The notes under the pieces are model-generated. The model saw only the letters and a program-made list of their open reading frames with translations, did not search any database and was not told the origin of the DNA. A DNA stretch of 64,000 nucleotides from positions 186,001-250,000 of the forward strand of contig JBGAUW010000001.1 in NCBI GenBank assembly GCA_044228435.1. Reading direction: 5' to 3'. The DNA comes from Bog-950 sp044228435 (GTDB lineage Bacteria > Bacteroidota > Bacteroidia > Chitinophagales > LD1). This document shows positions 51,425 to 60,390 of this stretch, in pieces (the first letter of the stretch is position 1; the number at the start of each line of letters is the position of its first letter). The translations under genes and the position numbers were made by a program.

Positions 51425-52975
51425 TAGCGTAGAACGCACCAGCTTGTTATCGTTATACTTAGTTTGCCAGCTATTAAACTCGTTATGCATTGTAGATTTT
51501 TTGCGCACCGTTTTGCAGAAAACCCAGGTAGCTTTGGCCCTTTCGTCATTCAAATCAAGCACCAAAAAGCCGTGGTCTACCAGGTTTTGAAACTTAAGGT
51601 GCGGGTTGGTTGATTTACGTTTTACTATCGAGCCTATAATGTTCGATAAGCCTCGGGGAAACTTTTCGCCAATGCCATTGGTCGAAACGCTCGGGGTTAC
51701 AAACTCTGCTCCTATAACACCTTCACCGGTTTGCGGATTATATCTTTTCTTGTTCTTAGGGTCCTGCACCAAATCGAAACCCCACGAGAGGTGAATATCG
51801 CCGGTAATGACAATGATGTTTTTTACATTATGCGCATAAAACGAATCGAGCATAGCCTTGCGCTCAACAGGGTAACCATCCCAGGCATCGGGGTTAATGG
51901 CGTATTTTTTGGTTAACTGGTGTGCATCTAACTCCGAAAACACCACCTGGTTGGCCATTATCTTCCATTTTGCAACCGAGTTATCTATACCATCAATCAG
52001 CCAGTCGGTTTGTTTTTTACCCAACATGGTGCGGGTTTCGCAACTTAGTAAAGTATCCTGCGGACTGTTTAACTGCTTGCAACGCTCTTCTGTTCGGGTA
52101 TCTATCATAAATACATCAGCCAGGTTGCCATAGCTAATTTTGCGCGTAATACTTTGGCCATCGTTATCGGTAATGGGCATCCATTCAAAGTAAGCTTTCT
52201 TAGCCCTTGCTTTACGCTCCTCCCAATCACCTTCTTCTTTCTGGTGGTTTTTGGCGCCTTCTTTATAAGTGTCGTTGGCAAACTCGTGGTCATCCCACTC
52301 GGTAATAAAAGGGTGCAGGCGGTGCGCCTCCTGCAAATCCGAATCGAGGCGATACTGCGCATAGCGTGAGCGATAATCCTGCAGAGTTAAAATTTCGTGC
52401 GTAGGTATATGGGTGCGCACTACCGATTTTTTGTTGATGCGGTTGGCCCCGTATTCGTAAATGTAATCGCCCAGGTGTATAACAGCGTTTATGTCGGTGC
52501 GTTCGGCAATCAACCGGTAGGCATTAAAAAAACCGCCCTCGTAATGATTGCAACTAACAACGGCAAACTTAAGTCCCCCGGCAGTTACCGGTGCAGTAAT
52601 AGTGCGCCCTATTGGCGAGTAGGCGTTATCGGTGCTAAACCGGTAAAAATAAGTGGTGTTCGGCTGAAGCTCTGTTACCAAAACCTTAACGGTATACGCC
52701 GAGGCGGCAGTGGTGGTAATTTCTTTAGTAGCTACTATTTGCGTAATAGCAGTATCGGTAGCTACTTCGTATTTTACGGTTACAGGCTTGCCGGTTTCAT
52801 CCCATACCTTGGTCCAAATTATTACATCGGTTTGGTGCGGGTCGCCACTGGCCACACCAAAGTAAAAAGGTTTTAAAGCCGGGTTGCGAAAATCGTTTAA
52901 AAGCGGGTCGAAAAGTGGTTGGCTAAACGCAACGCAAAACAGCAGGCTTAAGCCGGCAGAAAAAATAAAGCGCAT
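51413..52975 (-). CDS. PhoD-type alkaline phosphatase/phosphodiesterase
   Basis: 520 residues with a signal peptide (MRFIFSAGLSLLFCVAFSQ). The PhoD N-terminal beta domain (FYFGVASGDPHQTDVIIWTKVWDETGKPV) and catalytic part are present: FAVVSCNHYEGGFFNAYRLIAERTDINAVIHLGDYIYEYG, ITEWDDHEFANDTYKEG, IIVITGDIHLSWGFD. Together they provide the Asp, Cys/Asn and His ligands of the metal site. It would release phosphate or cleave phosphodiesters in the periplasm. A T9SS domain is not seen. It converges with the sphingomyelinase-D-like gene, with a 12-base overlap of the 3' ends. Confidence 0.88.
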   Translation of the reverse strand: MRFIFSAGLSLLFCVAFSQPLFDPLLNDFRNPALKPFYFGVASGDPHQTDVIIWTKVWDETGKPVTVKYEVATDTAITQIVATKEITTTAASAYTVKVLVTELQPNTTYFYRFSTDNAYSPIGRTITAPVTAGGLKFAVVSCNHYEGGFFNAYRLIAERTDINAVIHLGDYIYEYGANRINKKSVVRTHIPTHEILTLQDYRSRYAQYRLDSDLQEAHRLHPFITEWDDHEFANDTYKEGAKNHQKEEGDWEERKARAKKAYFEWMPITDNDGQSITRKISYGNLADVFMIDTRTEERCKQLNSPQDTLLSCETRTMLGKKQTDWLIDGIDNSVAKWKIMANQVVFSELDAHQLTKKYAINPDAWDGYPVERKAMLDSFYAHNVKNIIVITGDIHLSWGFDLVQDPKNKKRYNPQTGEGVIGAEFVTPSVSTNGIGEKFPRGLSNIIGSIVKRKSTNPHLKFQNLVDHGFLVLDLNDERAKATWVFCKTVRKKSTMHNEFNSWQTKYNDNKLVRSTLLNK

Positions 52976-53116
52976 GTATGCTTAAAATTAGGGCGCAATA
53001 ATAAACATCTCTGCAGGTTTAATTGGCTGCGCGCGTAAATATTTCTTTAAATTAAAATGAATTTTTGCAGCGTTATTTTCGCTTACAACTCAACTGTAAA
53101 AAGTGCTTCTACTACA

Positions 53117-54049
53117 TTACTTGCTATCGCGCAATTGAGTAAACAATTCGCGTTGTTTATCGGTAAGCTTATCGGGTATTTGTACTGCCAGCTGCACATA
53201 CAAATCACCATGCGCCCCTGTTTTAGAATCGAGCACGGGCATACCTTTGCCTTTTATCCGAATGGTTTTGCCGGCCTGTGTTCCGGGTTCTACCTTAACT
53301 TTTATTTTGCCGGTAAGTGTGGATACAATTGCATCGCCACCTAACACGGCACTATATAAATCTACCTGCGCTGTGGTATGCAGGTCGTCGCCTTTGCGGG
53401 TAAACTGCGGATGCGGCGCTATTTTAACGCGCACAAATAAATCGCCGTGGTGCTGTGCGCTACTACCCTTGCCACCTTTACCTTTTATACGCAGCAGTTG
53501 CCCATCGTAGGCACCGGGTTTTGTAGTAATCCGTAGTTTCTCTGTTTCTAAATTAATAATGCGGCTTGTGCCGGTATAGGCTTCATCGAGGGTAATATCC
53601 ATTTCGGTTTCAAAATCGTTACCCTTGTAGGCGCGCTGCTTACCTTTCTGCCCACCTTTAGAACCTCCTCCTCCTCCACCAAAAAATTGCTCAAAAAAAT
53701 CAGAGAACCCCGAGCCACCTCCTCCGCCAAAAATATCGCCCATATCTTCGTAGCTGTATTGCTGGCCACGCCCACCACCGGCATTGCCAAATGGTCCGCC
53801 GGGCTGGTAATTGCCCTGCTCATACTGCTGCCAGTTTTCGCCTAACTCATCGTATTTTTTACGTTTTTCGGGGTCACTTAAAACGCCGTTAGCTTCGGCT
53901 ATTTGTTTAAACTTCTCTTCGGCCGTTTTGTTGCCTGCATTTTTGTCGGGGTGGTATTGCACCGTAAGCTTGCGGAAAGCCTTTTTAATGTCTTCCTGGC
54001 TGGCCTTCTTATCTACCCCCAAAATCTTATAATAATCTTTGTATTCCAT
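53117..54049 (-). CDS. DnaJ/CbpA-type co-chaperone
   Basis: 310 residues. The J domain (1-70) carries the HPD motif in TVQYHPDKNAGN, and MEYKDYYKILGVDKKASQEDIKKAFRKL is canonical. A Gly-rich stretch with FFEQFFGGGGGG follows, then two DnaJ C-terminal substrate-binding domains (ITLDEAYTGTSRIINLETEKLRITTKPG, HPQFTRKGDDLHTTAQVDLYSAVLGGDAIVSTLTGKIKVKVEPGTQ). The zinc-finger domain of DnaJ is absent, so this is a CbpA-like (type B) protein that should stimulate DnaK. It stands alone; there is no dnaK nearby. Confidence 0.93.
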   Translation of the reverse strand: MEYKDYYKILGVDKKASQEDIKKAFRKLTVQYHPDKNAGNKTAEEKFKQIAEANGVLSDPEKRKKYDELGENWQQYEQGNYQPGGPFGNAGGGRGQQYSYEDMGDIFGGGGGSGFSDFFEQFFGGGGGGSKGGQKGKQRAYKGNDFETEMDITLDEAYTGTSRIINLETEKLRITTKPGAYDGQLLRIKGKGGKGSSAQHHGDLFVRVKIAPHPQFTRKGDDLHTTAQVDLYSAVLGGDAIVSTLTGKIKVKVEPGTQAGKTIRIKGKGMPVLDSKTGAHGDLYVQLAVQIPDKLTDKQRELFTQLRDSK

Positions 54050-54225
54050 ACTGCGCCGGGTTTAATCTATTGCAATCATAAAATTTAATGCACTATTAAT
54101 GCCATACTAAAATCATTGTCAAATTGTCGGTAATTTACTTACTGCATTCAAACTTTACCGAATTTAAACTAATTAGCCTCCCGAAATATTAAAAAAACTA
54201 AAACTCAGTTTAAATCAACAGCAAC

Positions 54226-54621
54226 ATGAATGTTACCTTAGCACAAGCACAAACAATTGTAGAAGCCGCAAAAAAGAAGGCCGCAGAACTTGGAACCAAA
54301 ATGAATATATGCGTGGTAGATTCCGGCAGCAACCTGGTGGCCTTTGCCCGTATGGATGGCGCCTGGATAGGCTCGGTAGATATATCGCACAAAAAGGCTA
54401 AAACCGCTGCCTGGTTTACCATGGATACCGCAGTCCTTAGCCCGCTGGTTCAACCCGGCCAATCGCTTTACAATATCGAACATTCAAACGGAGGGTTAAT
54501 TACTTTTCCGGGTGGTGTGGTAATTAAAAAAGGTGAAGAAGTTATTGGTGCCATAGGCGTATCGGGCAGTACGGTAGAAAATGACCATGCAGTGGCAAGC
54601 GCAGGCGCTACGGCACTCTAA
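54226..54621 (+). CDS. GlcG/HbpS-family (DUF336) protein
   Basis: 131 residues, full length for the family: MNVTLAQAQTIVEAAKKKAAELGTKMNICVVDSGSNLVAFARMDGAWIGSVDISHKKAKTAAWF, FPGGVVIKKGEEVIGAIGVSGSTVENDHAVASAGATAL. The GAIGVSGS and DGAW motifs are family marks. Members bind heme or flavin-like ligands or act beside glycolate and diol catabolism; here there is no operon partner to tell which. It has no signal peptide. It shares a bidirectional terminator with the convergent gene at 54700. Confidence 0.85.
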   Translation: MNVTLAQAQTIVEAAKKKAAELGTKMNICVVDSGSNLVAFARMDGAWIGSVDISHKKAKTAAWFTMDTAVLSPLVQPGQSLYNIEHSNGGLITFPGGVVIKKGEEVIGAIGVSGSTVENDHAVASAGATAL

Positions 54622-54649
54622 GCTACAATTTTATCCGTGTATTAAAAAC

Positions 54650-54679
54650 AAAAAGCACCGCCATACAGCGGTGCTTTTT
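54650..54679. terminator. Bidirectional terminator between convergent genes
   Basis: AAAAAGCACCGC-CATACA-GCGGTGCTTTTT, a perfect 12-bp stem with T-runs on both strands, serves the GlcG-like (+) and chalcone-isomerase-like (-) genes. Confidence 0.9.
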
Positions 54680-54699
54680 GTTTTATAAGCCGGTAGTTA

Positions 54700-55266
54700 T
54701 CAGTTACCTAACAAAGCCGCTTTCAGGTCGGCATCTACAGGGTCTTCTCCCAACCAAATACCAAATAAGGCCTTCTTAAAATCAAGCCCTGCAATGGTGC
54801 TTTTTAGCTTTCCGTTTTTAGAGGCTTTTACACCTTCGCCGGGCACATACATCAGTTCAAACATATCGCCCTCTTTAATTTCTTCGCTTTTAAACGTGTT
54901 AACCAACACATCAATTTTGCTCTGCAAAGCAGTAGTGTTTCCCTTCATAGATTTGCCAAAGCCTTCCTGTATGGCCTCACTCATATTACTGCTGTTAATT
55001 ACGCTGCTGGTAATAGTTAACCTAAAAGCCATCGGCTTGTCGGCTGCCAAAATTTCAGCGGCATTTTTGCTTTTTGCCGCCAGGTATAGCCCGCCGGTAT
55101 AAACTTTAAAAAATAACTTTTTGCGTATGCCGCCGCCATTTAATACAAGGTCGGTGCTGCCTTGCTTAACGCTGGCAGGTAATGCCACGCCATTAATAGT
55201 TACCTGTGCTTCGCTGGCTAAAAATAGCAGCATAAAAAATACTAGAGGAATGCGGTTTAATTTCAT
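54700..55266 (-). CDS. Exported chalcone-isomerase-like protein
   Basis: 188 residues. A signal peptide (MKLNRIPLVFFMLLFLASEAQ) is followed by a chalcone-isomerase-like fold common in bacteria: VTINGVALPASVKQGSTDLVLNGGGIRKKLFFKVYTGGLYLAAKSKNAAEILAADKPMAFRLTITSSV, SEAIQEGFGKSM, GDMFELMYVPGEGVKASKNGKLKSTIAGLDFKKALFGIWLGEDP. Bacterial members mostly lack the plant flavonoid substrate and may bind fatty acids; activity is not known. It is exported and stands alone. Confidence 0.85.
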   Translation of the reverse strand: MKLNRIPLVFFMLLFLASEAQVTINGVALPASVKQGSTDLVLNGGGIRKKLFFKVYTGGLYLAAKSKNAAEILAADKPMAFRLTITSSVINSSNMSEAIQEGFGKSMKGNTTALQSKIDVLVNTFKSEEIKEGDMFELMYVPGEGVKASKNGKLKSTIAGLDFKKALFGIWLGEDPVDADLKAALLGN

Positions 55267-55345
55267 GTGGTTTTAAGTTTTGTAATTGGAAAATATAAAA
55301 TCAACGCTAAATCCAACAGTTTGGTTCGATATTTTAAAATACATT

Positions 55346-55381
55346 AATAAAAAAGGGGTAGCAGCTTTTAAGCCCTACCCC
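55346..55381 (-). terminator. Terminator of the small acidic protein gene
   Basis: GGGGTAG/CTACCCC (55355-55361 and 55375-55381) with an inner GCTTTTAAGC palindrome; on the minus strand a T-rich run follows. It is 25 bases past the stop at 55406. Confidence 0.75.
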
Positions 55382-55405
55382 TCTCAACCTGTAACCCCTT
55401 GCAGA

Positions 55406-55639
55406 TTAAATTCCTAAGTCGCCCTTTTCTTCGTGTATATCTTTGTCCTGTTTCTTGCGCTGCTCCGCTGCTTTATCTTCATCTTCAACCAATCCCGTTT
55501 GGGGTTCTTCAAACTGGCCCTCATCAAAAGGCACGTTATTGCTGGTTGCCGGATTTTTAGTTACCTTATCACCTCCGGTTGGCTCTTTACTGCGGTCAAA
55601 CTTCTCAATTACCCTTTTTTGATCATTATCCGTTTTCAT
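55406..55639 (-). CDS. Small acidic hydrophilic protein of unknown function
   Basis: 77 residues (MKTDNDQKRVIEKFDRSKEPTGGDKVTKNPATSNNVPFDEGQFEEPQTGLVEDEDKAAEQRKKQDKDIHEEKGDLGI), almost entirely charged and polar, with no hydrophobic core or signal. It is probably disordered, as many stress-related or regulatory small proteins are, but no family was recognised. A terminator follows it, which supports it being expressed alone. Confidence 0.55.
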   Translation of the reverse strand: MKTDNDQKRVIEKFDRSKEPTGGDKVTKNPATSNNVPFDEGQFEEPQTGLVEDEDKAAEQRKKQDKDIHEEKGDLGI

Positions 55640-55687
55640 AATTTTTCGGTTTAATACTATACTGCTTACAGAAAGTGTGCCGCCATA

Positions 55688-56641
55688 CTATGGCGTTAAA
55701 AAAGACTTTACCGCCTTTTTAAAGCTCTCAAAATCCTGTATATGGGGTATATGCCCCACACCCGGCAACTCTACCAGCTTACTATTTGCAATTTGCTGGC
55801 GCACTAATTTGCCTAATAGCTGGTATTGCCCGTGCTGGTCAACTTCATTTTTAGGCACCCTGGCCTTGCCCACTATGGTGCGGTCGGCAGTACCGATGAT
55901 TAACAGCGTAGGCACCTTTATATTTTTAAACTCGTAGCAAACCGGTTGTTCGTATATCATTTGATAGGTTACGGCATTAGCCCAGGCAGTTTTAGTAAAA
56001 TCGAGTTGTGTTAGTGCCTTTGCCTGCGCACGCACCAAATCTTCATACTCTGGCTTCCAAACGGGATAGTAACTTTGCTGGTACTTTTTGTAAGATTCAT
56101 AGGTAGCGGCTAATTCCTGCTGGTATAAAGTATCTAAAGGGGCGTAGGGAACAAACGTGCGGTAATCTTCAAGGCCAATGGGGTTTTCTAAAATCAGCTT
56201 ATCTACGCTGTTGCCATAAAGCAAGCTAAACCGCGTAGCCAGCATCCCTCCCATCGAATGGCCTATTACGATAACTTTATTAACACCCAGGCTATCTAAC
56301 AATTGCCTGCTATTTTGGGCCATTTGATGAAAGCTATAATGAATATCGGGCTTATCCGATTCGCCAAAACCCAGCTGATCGGGTACCACTACCCGATAAC
56401 CCAGTTCGGTTAAAAAAGGTATAACGTCCTTCCAATAATAGCCGTTAAAGTTCTTGCCATGAAAAAGTATGACCGATTTACCATTGGGCTTAGCCGGTAG
56501 GGCATCCATGTAGGCCAGCTTAACCGAATCGCCCTCTACCTCCATATGCATATACTTAACCGGGTAAGGATATTTTACGTTTTGGGCCCGTAAACCCAAA
56601 AGTGCCGAAAACAACAAAAAGAAGACAGTGCGCATAGCCAT
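55688..56641 (-). CDS. Secreted alpha/beta hydrolase
   Basis: 317 residues from the ATG at 56641 (MAMRTVFFLLFSALLGLRAQ, a signal peptide); the ATG at 56635 is as good. A longer frame to 56701 adds a poor N-terminus and is rejected. Core motifs: SVILFHGKNFNGYYWKDVIPFLTELGYRVVVPDQLGFGESDKP, the nucleophile elbow VIVIGHSMGGMLA, and LPGVGHIPHIQDFESFKKAVKSFL with the catalytic His. The acid is probably in TADRTIVGKARV. It should act in the periplasm or outside; substrate unknown. The divergent thiolase gene begins 145 bases away. Confidence 0.85.
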   Translation of the reverse strand: MAMRTVFFLLFSALLGLRAQNVKYPYPVKYMHMEVEGDSVKLAYMDALPAKPNGKSVILFHGKNFNGYYWKDVIPFLTELGYRVVVPDQLGFGESDKPDIHYSFHQMAQNSRQLLDSLGVNKVIVIGHSMGGMLATRFSLLYGNSVDKLILENPIGLEDYRTFVPYAPLDTLYQQELAATYESYKKYQQSYYPVWKPEYEDLVRAQAKALTQLDFTKTAWANAVTYQMIYEQPVCYEFKNIKVPTLLIIGTADRTIVGKARVPKNEVDQHGQYQLLGKLVRQQIANSKLVELPGVGHIPHIQDFESFKKAVKSFLTP

Positions 56642-56733
56642 AGGTTTTAAGCTCCGCGGCAATAAGTATGCCCTGCATAAAAATGTAGCCTTTAACAACA
56701 AATGCCCGTGTTGCTAAATACCGTTAGTACAGT

Positions 56734-56763
56734 TTGGCAATGTTCTAAATTGATGTAGGTTTG
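56734..56763 (+). promoter_or_regulatory. Bacteroidota-type promoter of the thiolase gene
   Basis: TTG (56734-56736), 19 bases, TAGGTTTG (56756-56763), exact spacing; the ATG is 22 bases further on. Confidence 0.65.
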
Positions 56764-56785
56764 CGCCGCAAAAAATTAACAAACT

Positions 56786-57961
56786 ATGAACGAGGTATAT
56801 GTTGTAAGTGTAGCCCGCACTGCTATAGGCAGTATGAGCGGCGTATTAAGCCAACTATCAGCCGTGCAATTAGGCACACAGGCTATTAAAAAGGCCATTG
56901 AAAGAGCGGGTATAACCGGCAACGATGTAGAGGAAGTAATAATGGGCAATGTAATACAGGCCAACACCGGTCAGGCACCAGCCCGCCAGGCTGCCCTTGC
57001 AGCAGGCGTGCATGTAAATGCAACCTGCACTACTGTAAACAAGGTATGCGCAAGCGGCATGAAGGCTATTATTTTAGGTGCGCAGAGCATAATGCTGGGC
57101 GATAAAAACGTAGTGGTAGCAGGTGGTATGGAAAGCATGACCAACGCCCCTTACATGATGGCTAACGGCCGTGGTGGTTACCGCTATGGCAACGGCGAAT
57201 TGCTGGACGCTATTGTGCGCGATGCCCTGCAAGACCCTTATAGCAAAGAGATGATGGGCAGTAGCGGCGACCGTTGCGCTAAAAAATTCAACTTTACACG
57301 CGAAGACCAGGATGCCTTTGCTGTAGAAAGTTACCGCCGTGCCGGCGAAGCCTACAAAAACGGCTGGTTTAGCGATGAGCTGTTTGATGTAGAAATTGCA
57401 GGCCGTGGCGAAAGCACTTTTGTAAAAGAAGATGAAGAATACAAAAAACTGCGTGCCGATAAGGTAGCAACCCTTAAACCTGCATTTGGCAAAGATGGCA
57501 CCGTAACTGCCGTAAACGCCAGCAAAATAAACGATGGCGCTGCCGCCGTGGTTTTAATGAGCGGTGCTAAGGTGAAAGAACTGGGCCTTAAACCAATTGC
57601 CAAACTAATTGGCTATGGCGATGCTGAACAAGCACCGGATGATTTTACAACTTCACCATCTATTGCTATGCCGAAGGCATTGGCTAAGGCAGGGGTAGAT
57701 ATTAAAGATGTTGACTACTTTGAAATAAACGAGGCCTTTAGTAACGTAACTATGGCTAACACCAAATTGCTGGGACTGGACCCTGCTAAGGTAAATGCCT
57801 TTGGCGGTGCTGTAGCATTAGGCCATCCGGTAGGTGCCAGCGGTGCTCGTATAATTATTACCTTACTTTCGGTGCTTAAGCACAAGGGCGGTAAATATGG
57901 TTGCGCAGGTATTTGCAACGGTGGTGGTGGTGCCAGCGCTGTGGTATTAGAAAGACTGTAG
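56786..57961 (+). CDS. Acetyl-CoA C-acetyltransferase (thiolase II)
   Basis: 391 residues, the usual size. The acylated Cys is in TTVNKVCASGMKAIILG (about residue 88), the His in EINEAFSNVTMANTKLLGLDPAKVNAFGGAVALGHPVGASGARI, and the second Cys in CAGICNGGGGASAVVLE. The N-terminus NEVYVVSVARTAIGSMSGVLSQLSAVQLG is typical. It condenses or cleaves acetoacetyl-CoA and related 3-ketoacyl-CoA in fatty acid or ketone metabolism. It is transcribed alone from a strong promoter and ends in a perfect palindromic terminator. Confidence 0.95.
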   Translation: MNEVYVVSVARTAIGSMSGVLSQLSAVQLGTQAIKKAIERAGITGNDVEEVIMGNVIQANTGQAPARQAALAAGVHVNATCTTVNKVCASGMKAIILGAQSIMLGDKNVVVAGGMESMTNAPYMMANGRGGYRYGNGELLDAIVRDALQDPYSKEMMGSSGDRCAKKFNFTREDQDAFAVESYRRAGEAYKNGWFSDELFDVEIAGRGESTFVKEDEEYKKLRADKVATLKPAFGKDGTVTAVNASKINDGAAAVVLMSGAKVKELGLKPIAKLIGYGDAEQAPDDFTTSPSIAMPKALAKAGVDIKDVDYFEINEAFSNVTMANTKLLGLDPAKVNAFGGAVALGHPVGASGARIIITLLSVLKHKGGKYGCAGICNGGGGASAVVLERL

Positions 57962-57967
57962 GAATTA

Positions 57968-57992
57968 GACGTTAGACACAAGACGTTAGACA
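57968..57992. repeat. GACGTTAGACA direct repeats before the terminator
   Basis: GACGTTAGACA occurs at 57968-57978 and 57982-57992, in the 38 bases between the thiolase stop and the terminator; ATAGACA follows as a third partial copy. Confidence 0.5.
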
Positions 57993-57998
57993 ATAGAC

Positions 57999-58034
57999 AA
58001 AAAGCCCTGCCTGAATATTCAGGCAGGGCTTTTT
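57999..58034. terminator. Perfect 18-bp palindromic terminator after the thiolase gene
   Basis: AAAAAGCCCTGCCTGAAT and ATTCAGGCAGGGCTTTTT are exact inverse copies with no spacer. T-runs on both strands allow bidirectional action for the convergent genes. Confidence 0.9.
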
Positions 58035-58043
58035 AGTTTTTAT

Positions 58044-58125
58044 AGTCATCCGATGACTTATCGAATAAAAGCCGTTTACAAAAATATAATGGGCCGACTT
58101 TGAACATAAAAGTCATCGGATGACT
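58044..58125. repeat. Pair of palindromes with TCATC(C/G)GATGA core
   Basis: AGTCATCCGATGACT (58044-58058) and AGTCATCGGATGACT (58111-58125), 67 bases apart start to start. The pair is between two convergent genes, 11 bases before the stop of the FG-GAP gene. It is the same layout as at 45332. Confidence 0.7.
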
Positions 58126-58136
58126 TAATGCTCCAA

Positions 58137-60377
58137 CTACCGCTCTATCAAAATTTTGCCGGTAAACTGCTTCGCCTTATTGGTTATACGGGCAATATAA
58201 AAGCCACTATTCCAGTTAGCTGTGTTTACGGTTACACGGTTGCCTGCAACATTTACATCGGCCGCTATCCGCTCACCCAATATATTGAACACCTCTACCT
58301 TTGCGGTGCTCAAATCGGCACCCTCGATTACGCAGGTAAAATAGTTACTTGCAGGGTTAGGATAAATTTGCATTGCTGCAGGGCCGGCAATGGTAGGAAC
58401 GCTTAATTGGCACACATCAAACACAGCGCTGCTATCCAGTAAGGCATCAGAATATAGCAATAGTCCGCCGCGAGAGTTACCCACCAGGTAATCTAAAAAA
58501 CCATCGCTGTTTATATCGGCAATGGTAACTACTGCTTTGGAACCTACATCGTAGCCCAACACGTTTGTATCTACCCGGTTAAAACTACCACTGCGCAAAT
58601 TGGCCGTATTTACTTCATACTCAAACACACGGCCTATGTTAGACCCTACAAATAAGCGAAGCGCACCACCTGGCATTTTATATATGGAAGGCTGGCTGCT
58701 ACCCTCTGAGAACCCCGCTGCCGTAACACTTATGTTGCCCAAAAAGTTATTTACCGAATCTTTGTGGAAGTAAGGAACAGTGCGGGTTCCCATGTTCCAG
58801 AAATAAGAGATTTTGCCATCCTTGCGGCCAACCAGTAAATCTAGCAGCGAGTCGCCATTCATATCATACATAAAAGGAGCGCTAAACTGGCCCACGTCAA
58901 TTTTGCTCCATTGCGAACTATCCATAGTTGGGAAGGAGGCGGTAACCGTTCCGTAATTTTTAAAGTAATGCACGTAGCCGTTCAAATCGCCCACTACCAT
59001 ATCCTGGTAGCCATCGCCGTTTAAATCGCCAAATGCCGGAAAGGCGGCAACCAGGTTATAATCCGAAAACTTATCGTAATCAATTGTGCGCTCTTTGAAT
59101 TTAGGTTCGGTGGCCGTTCCAATATTTTCATAATAAGCTATAGTAGCCTGGTAGGTAGTAAAAGGACGGAAGTAGCCGTAGTTACCAATCATAATATCCT
59201 TTAGCCCATCGCCGTTAAAATCGAAAAAAACGGGTTTGCTATCGGTACCAAAATCAAGTAAATCGTGCACCAAAAACGAATCGCTTTGGTATTCGTAATT
59301 GCACAGACTATTGTTTACGTTTTTGTAGAGCATTACATTTTTTACATCGCGGGCGCCATCGCTGGCATTGGGCGAAATCAAAATATCATCAAAGCCATCG
59401 TTATTGTAATCGGCACCAAAAGCAGCAGGGTATGTTGGTAGTATGGCATGGGTGCTGCACAAAGGCCAAACAGAATCCCAACGGGTCATATTGGCGTAGC
59501 TGCTATCGCCGCCGTTTTCTAAAAAGGTAAGGTTATCAAAACCAAGGTTGCCATTTAGCAAATCAATATCGTGGTCGTTGCCGTCATCCAGGCTAAAAAT
59601 GGCATTACCCGCATGGCGGGAACCGCCCCCCACTTGCGGCGCTAAACCACCGCCGGCATCGCCCTTACAATTGGCATGCAGCGATATAGTATTATCGAGC
59701 GAGCTTTGAACAAAATCGCCCCAACACGTGCCTATTTTTAAAAACTTAAATGAGTCTACAGCATAATGAATATCGCCGGGGTGTTCCTTATGCTGGTTTT
59801 CGTAGTATTCCACCTGTCCGCCTAATACGGTGTAGGTTAACACATCTATATCGCCATCAAAATTTACATCTACAAACACCGGCAAATCAGCAATGCTGGT
59901 ATAAATATTAGTGGTGTAAGGAGGCTCGTAGTAAAGCAATAAAGAGGAAACCGTATCAAAACGCAATTGCCCGTTTTGAAGGCTACCTTTAAAAACCATA
60001 GTGCCCGAGTTGGCGTGCGCAAAAATATCGGGTACGCCATCTTCATTATAATCGTGTATAAGCGCCCATGCGGTCATAGCCGGAAAAAACTTTTCATAAG
60101 CCGGTGCATAGGTAAATGCCGAATCGTTATTGCTGCCATTATTTATGTAGGTAAGCACTTTGCTGCCTACCCTATCAAACACAAATAAATCTTTACGGTT
60201 ATCGCAGTTCAAATCAATGGGCGAAAACTGGGGTGAATTCATCCCTCCTACCCAGGGCTGTCGCAGTTGTATAGTATTACGCTCTACAGGCACATTAAGC
60301 AAGCGGTATTTGGGCGATTGCGAATACGCAGATTGAAAAAGCAGAACAAGCAGAACAAAAGGGAACAAAGTTTTCAT
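58137..60377 (-). CDS. T9SS-exported FG-GAP/VCBS repeat protein
   Basis: 746 residues. After the signal peptide (MKTLFPFVLLVLLFQSAYSQ) come repeats with calcium-binding DxDxDG-type loops characteristic of FG-GAP beta-propellers: DLNCDNRKDLFVFD, DYNEDGVPDIFAH, DVNFDGDIDVLTY, DFNGDGLKDIMIG, DLNGDGYQDMVVGD, DMNGDSLLDLLVG, DINSDGFLDYLVG. At least seven are visible. The C-terminus (MQIYPNPASNYFTCVIEGADLSTAKVEVFNILG) is a T9SS type A sorting domain. It should be a secreted, calcium-stabilised surface protein; a binding role is inference. It is divergent from the second TetR gene. Confidence 0.9.
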   Translation of the reverse strand: MKTLFPFVLLVLLFQSAYSQSPKYRLLNVPVERNTIQLRQPWVGGMNSPQFSPIDLNCDNRKDLFVFDRVGSKVLTYINNGSNNDSAFTYAPAYEKFFPAMTAWALIHDYNEDGVPDIFAHANSGTMVFKGSLQNGQLRFDTVSSLLLYYEPPYTTNIYTSIADLPVFVDVNFDGDIDVLTYTVLGGQVEYYENQHKEHPGDIHYAVDSFKFLKIGTCWGDFVQSSLDNTISLHANCKGDAGGGLAPQVGGGSRHAGNAIFSLDDGNDHDIDLLNGNLGFDNLTFLENGGDSSYANMTRWDSVWPLCSTHAILPTYPAAFGADYNNDGFDDILISPNASDGARDVKNVMLYKNVNNSLCNYEYQSDSFLVHDLLDFGTDSKPVFFDFNGDGLKDIMIGNYGYFRPFTTYQATIAYYENIGTATEPKFKERTIDYDKFSDYNLVAAFPAFGDLNGDGYQDMVVGDLNGYVHYFKNYGTVTASFPTMDSSQWSKIDVGQFSAPFMYDMNGDSLLDLLVGRKDGKISYFWNMGTRTVPYFHKDSVNNFLGNISVTAAGFSEGSSQPSIYKMPGGALRLFVGSNIGRVFEYEVNTANLRSGSFNRVDTNVLGYDVGSKAVVTIADINSDGFLDYLVGNSRGGLLLYSDALLDSSAVFDVCQLSVPTIAGPAAMQIYPNPASNYFTCVIEGADLSTAKVEVFNILGERIAADVNVAGNRVTVNTANWNSGFYIARITNKAKQFTGKILIER

Positions 60378-60390
60378 GCTACGAAGTTGA

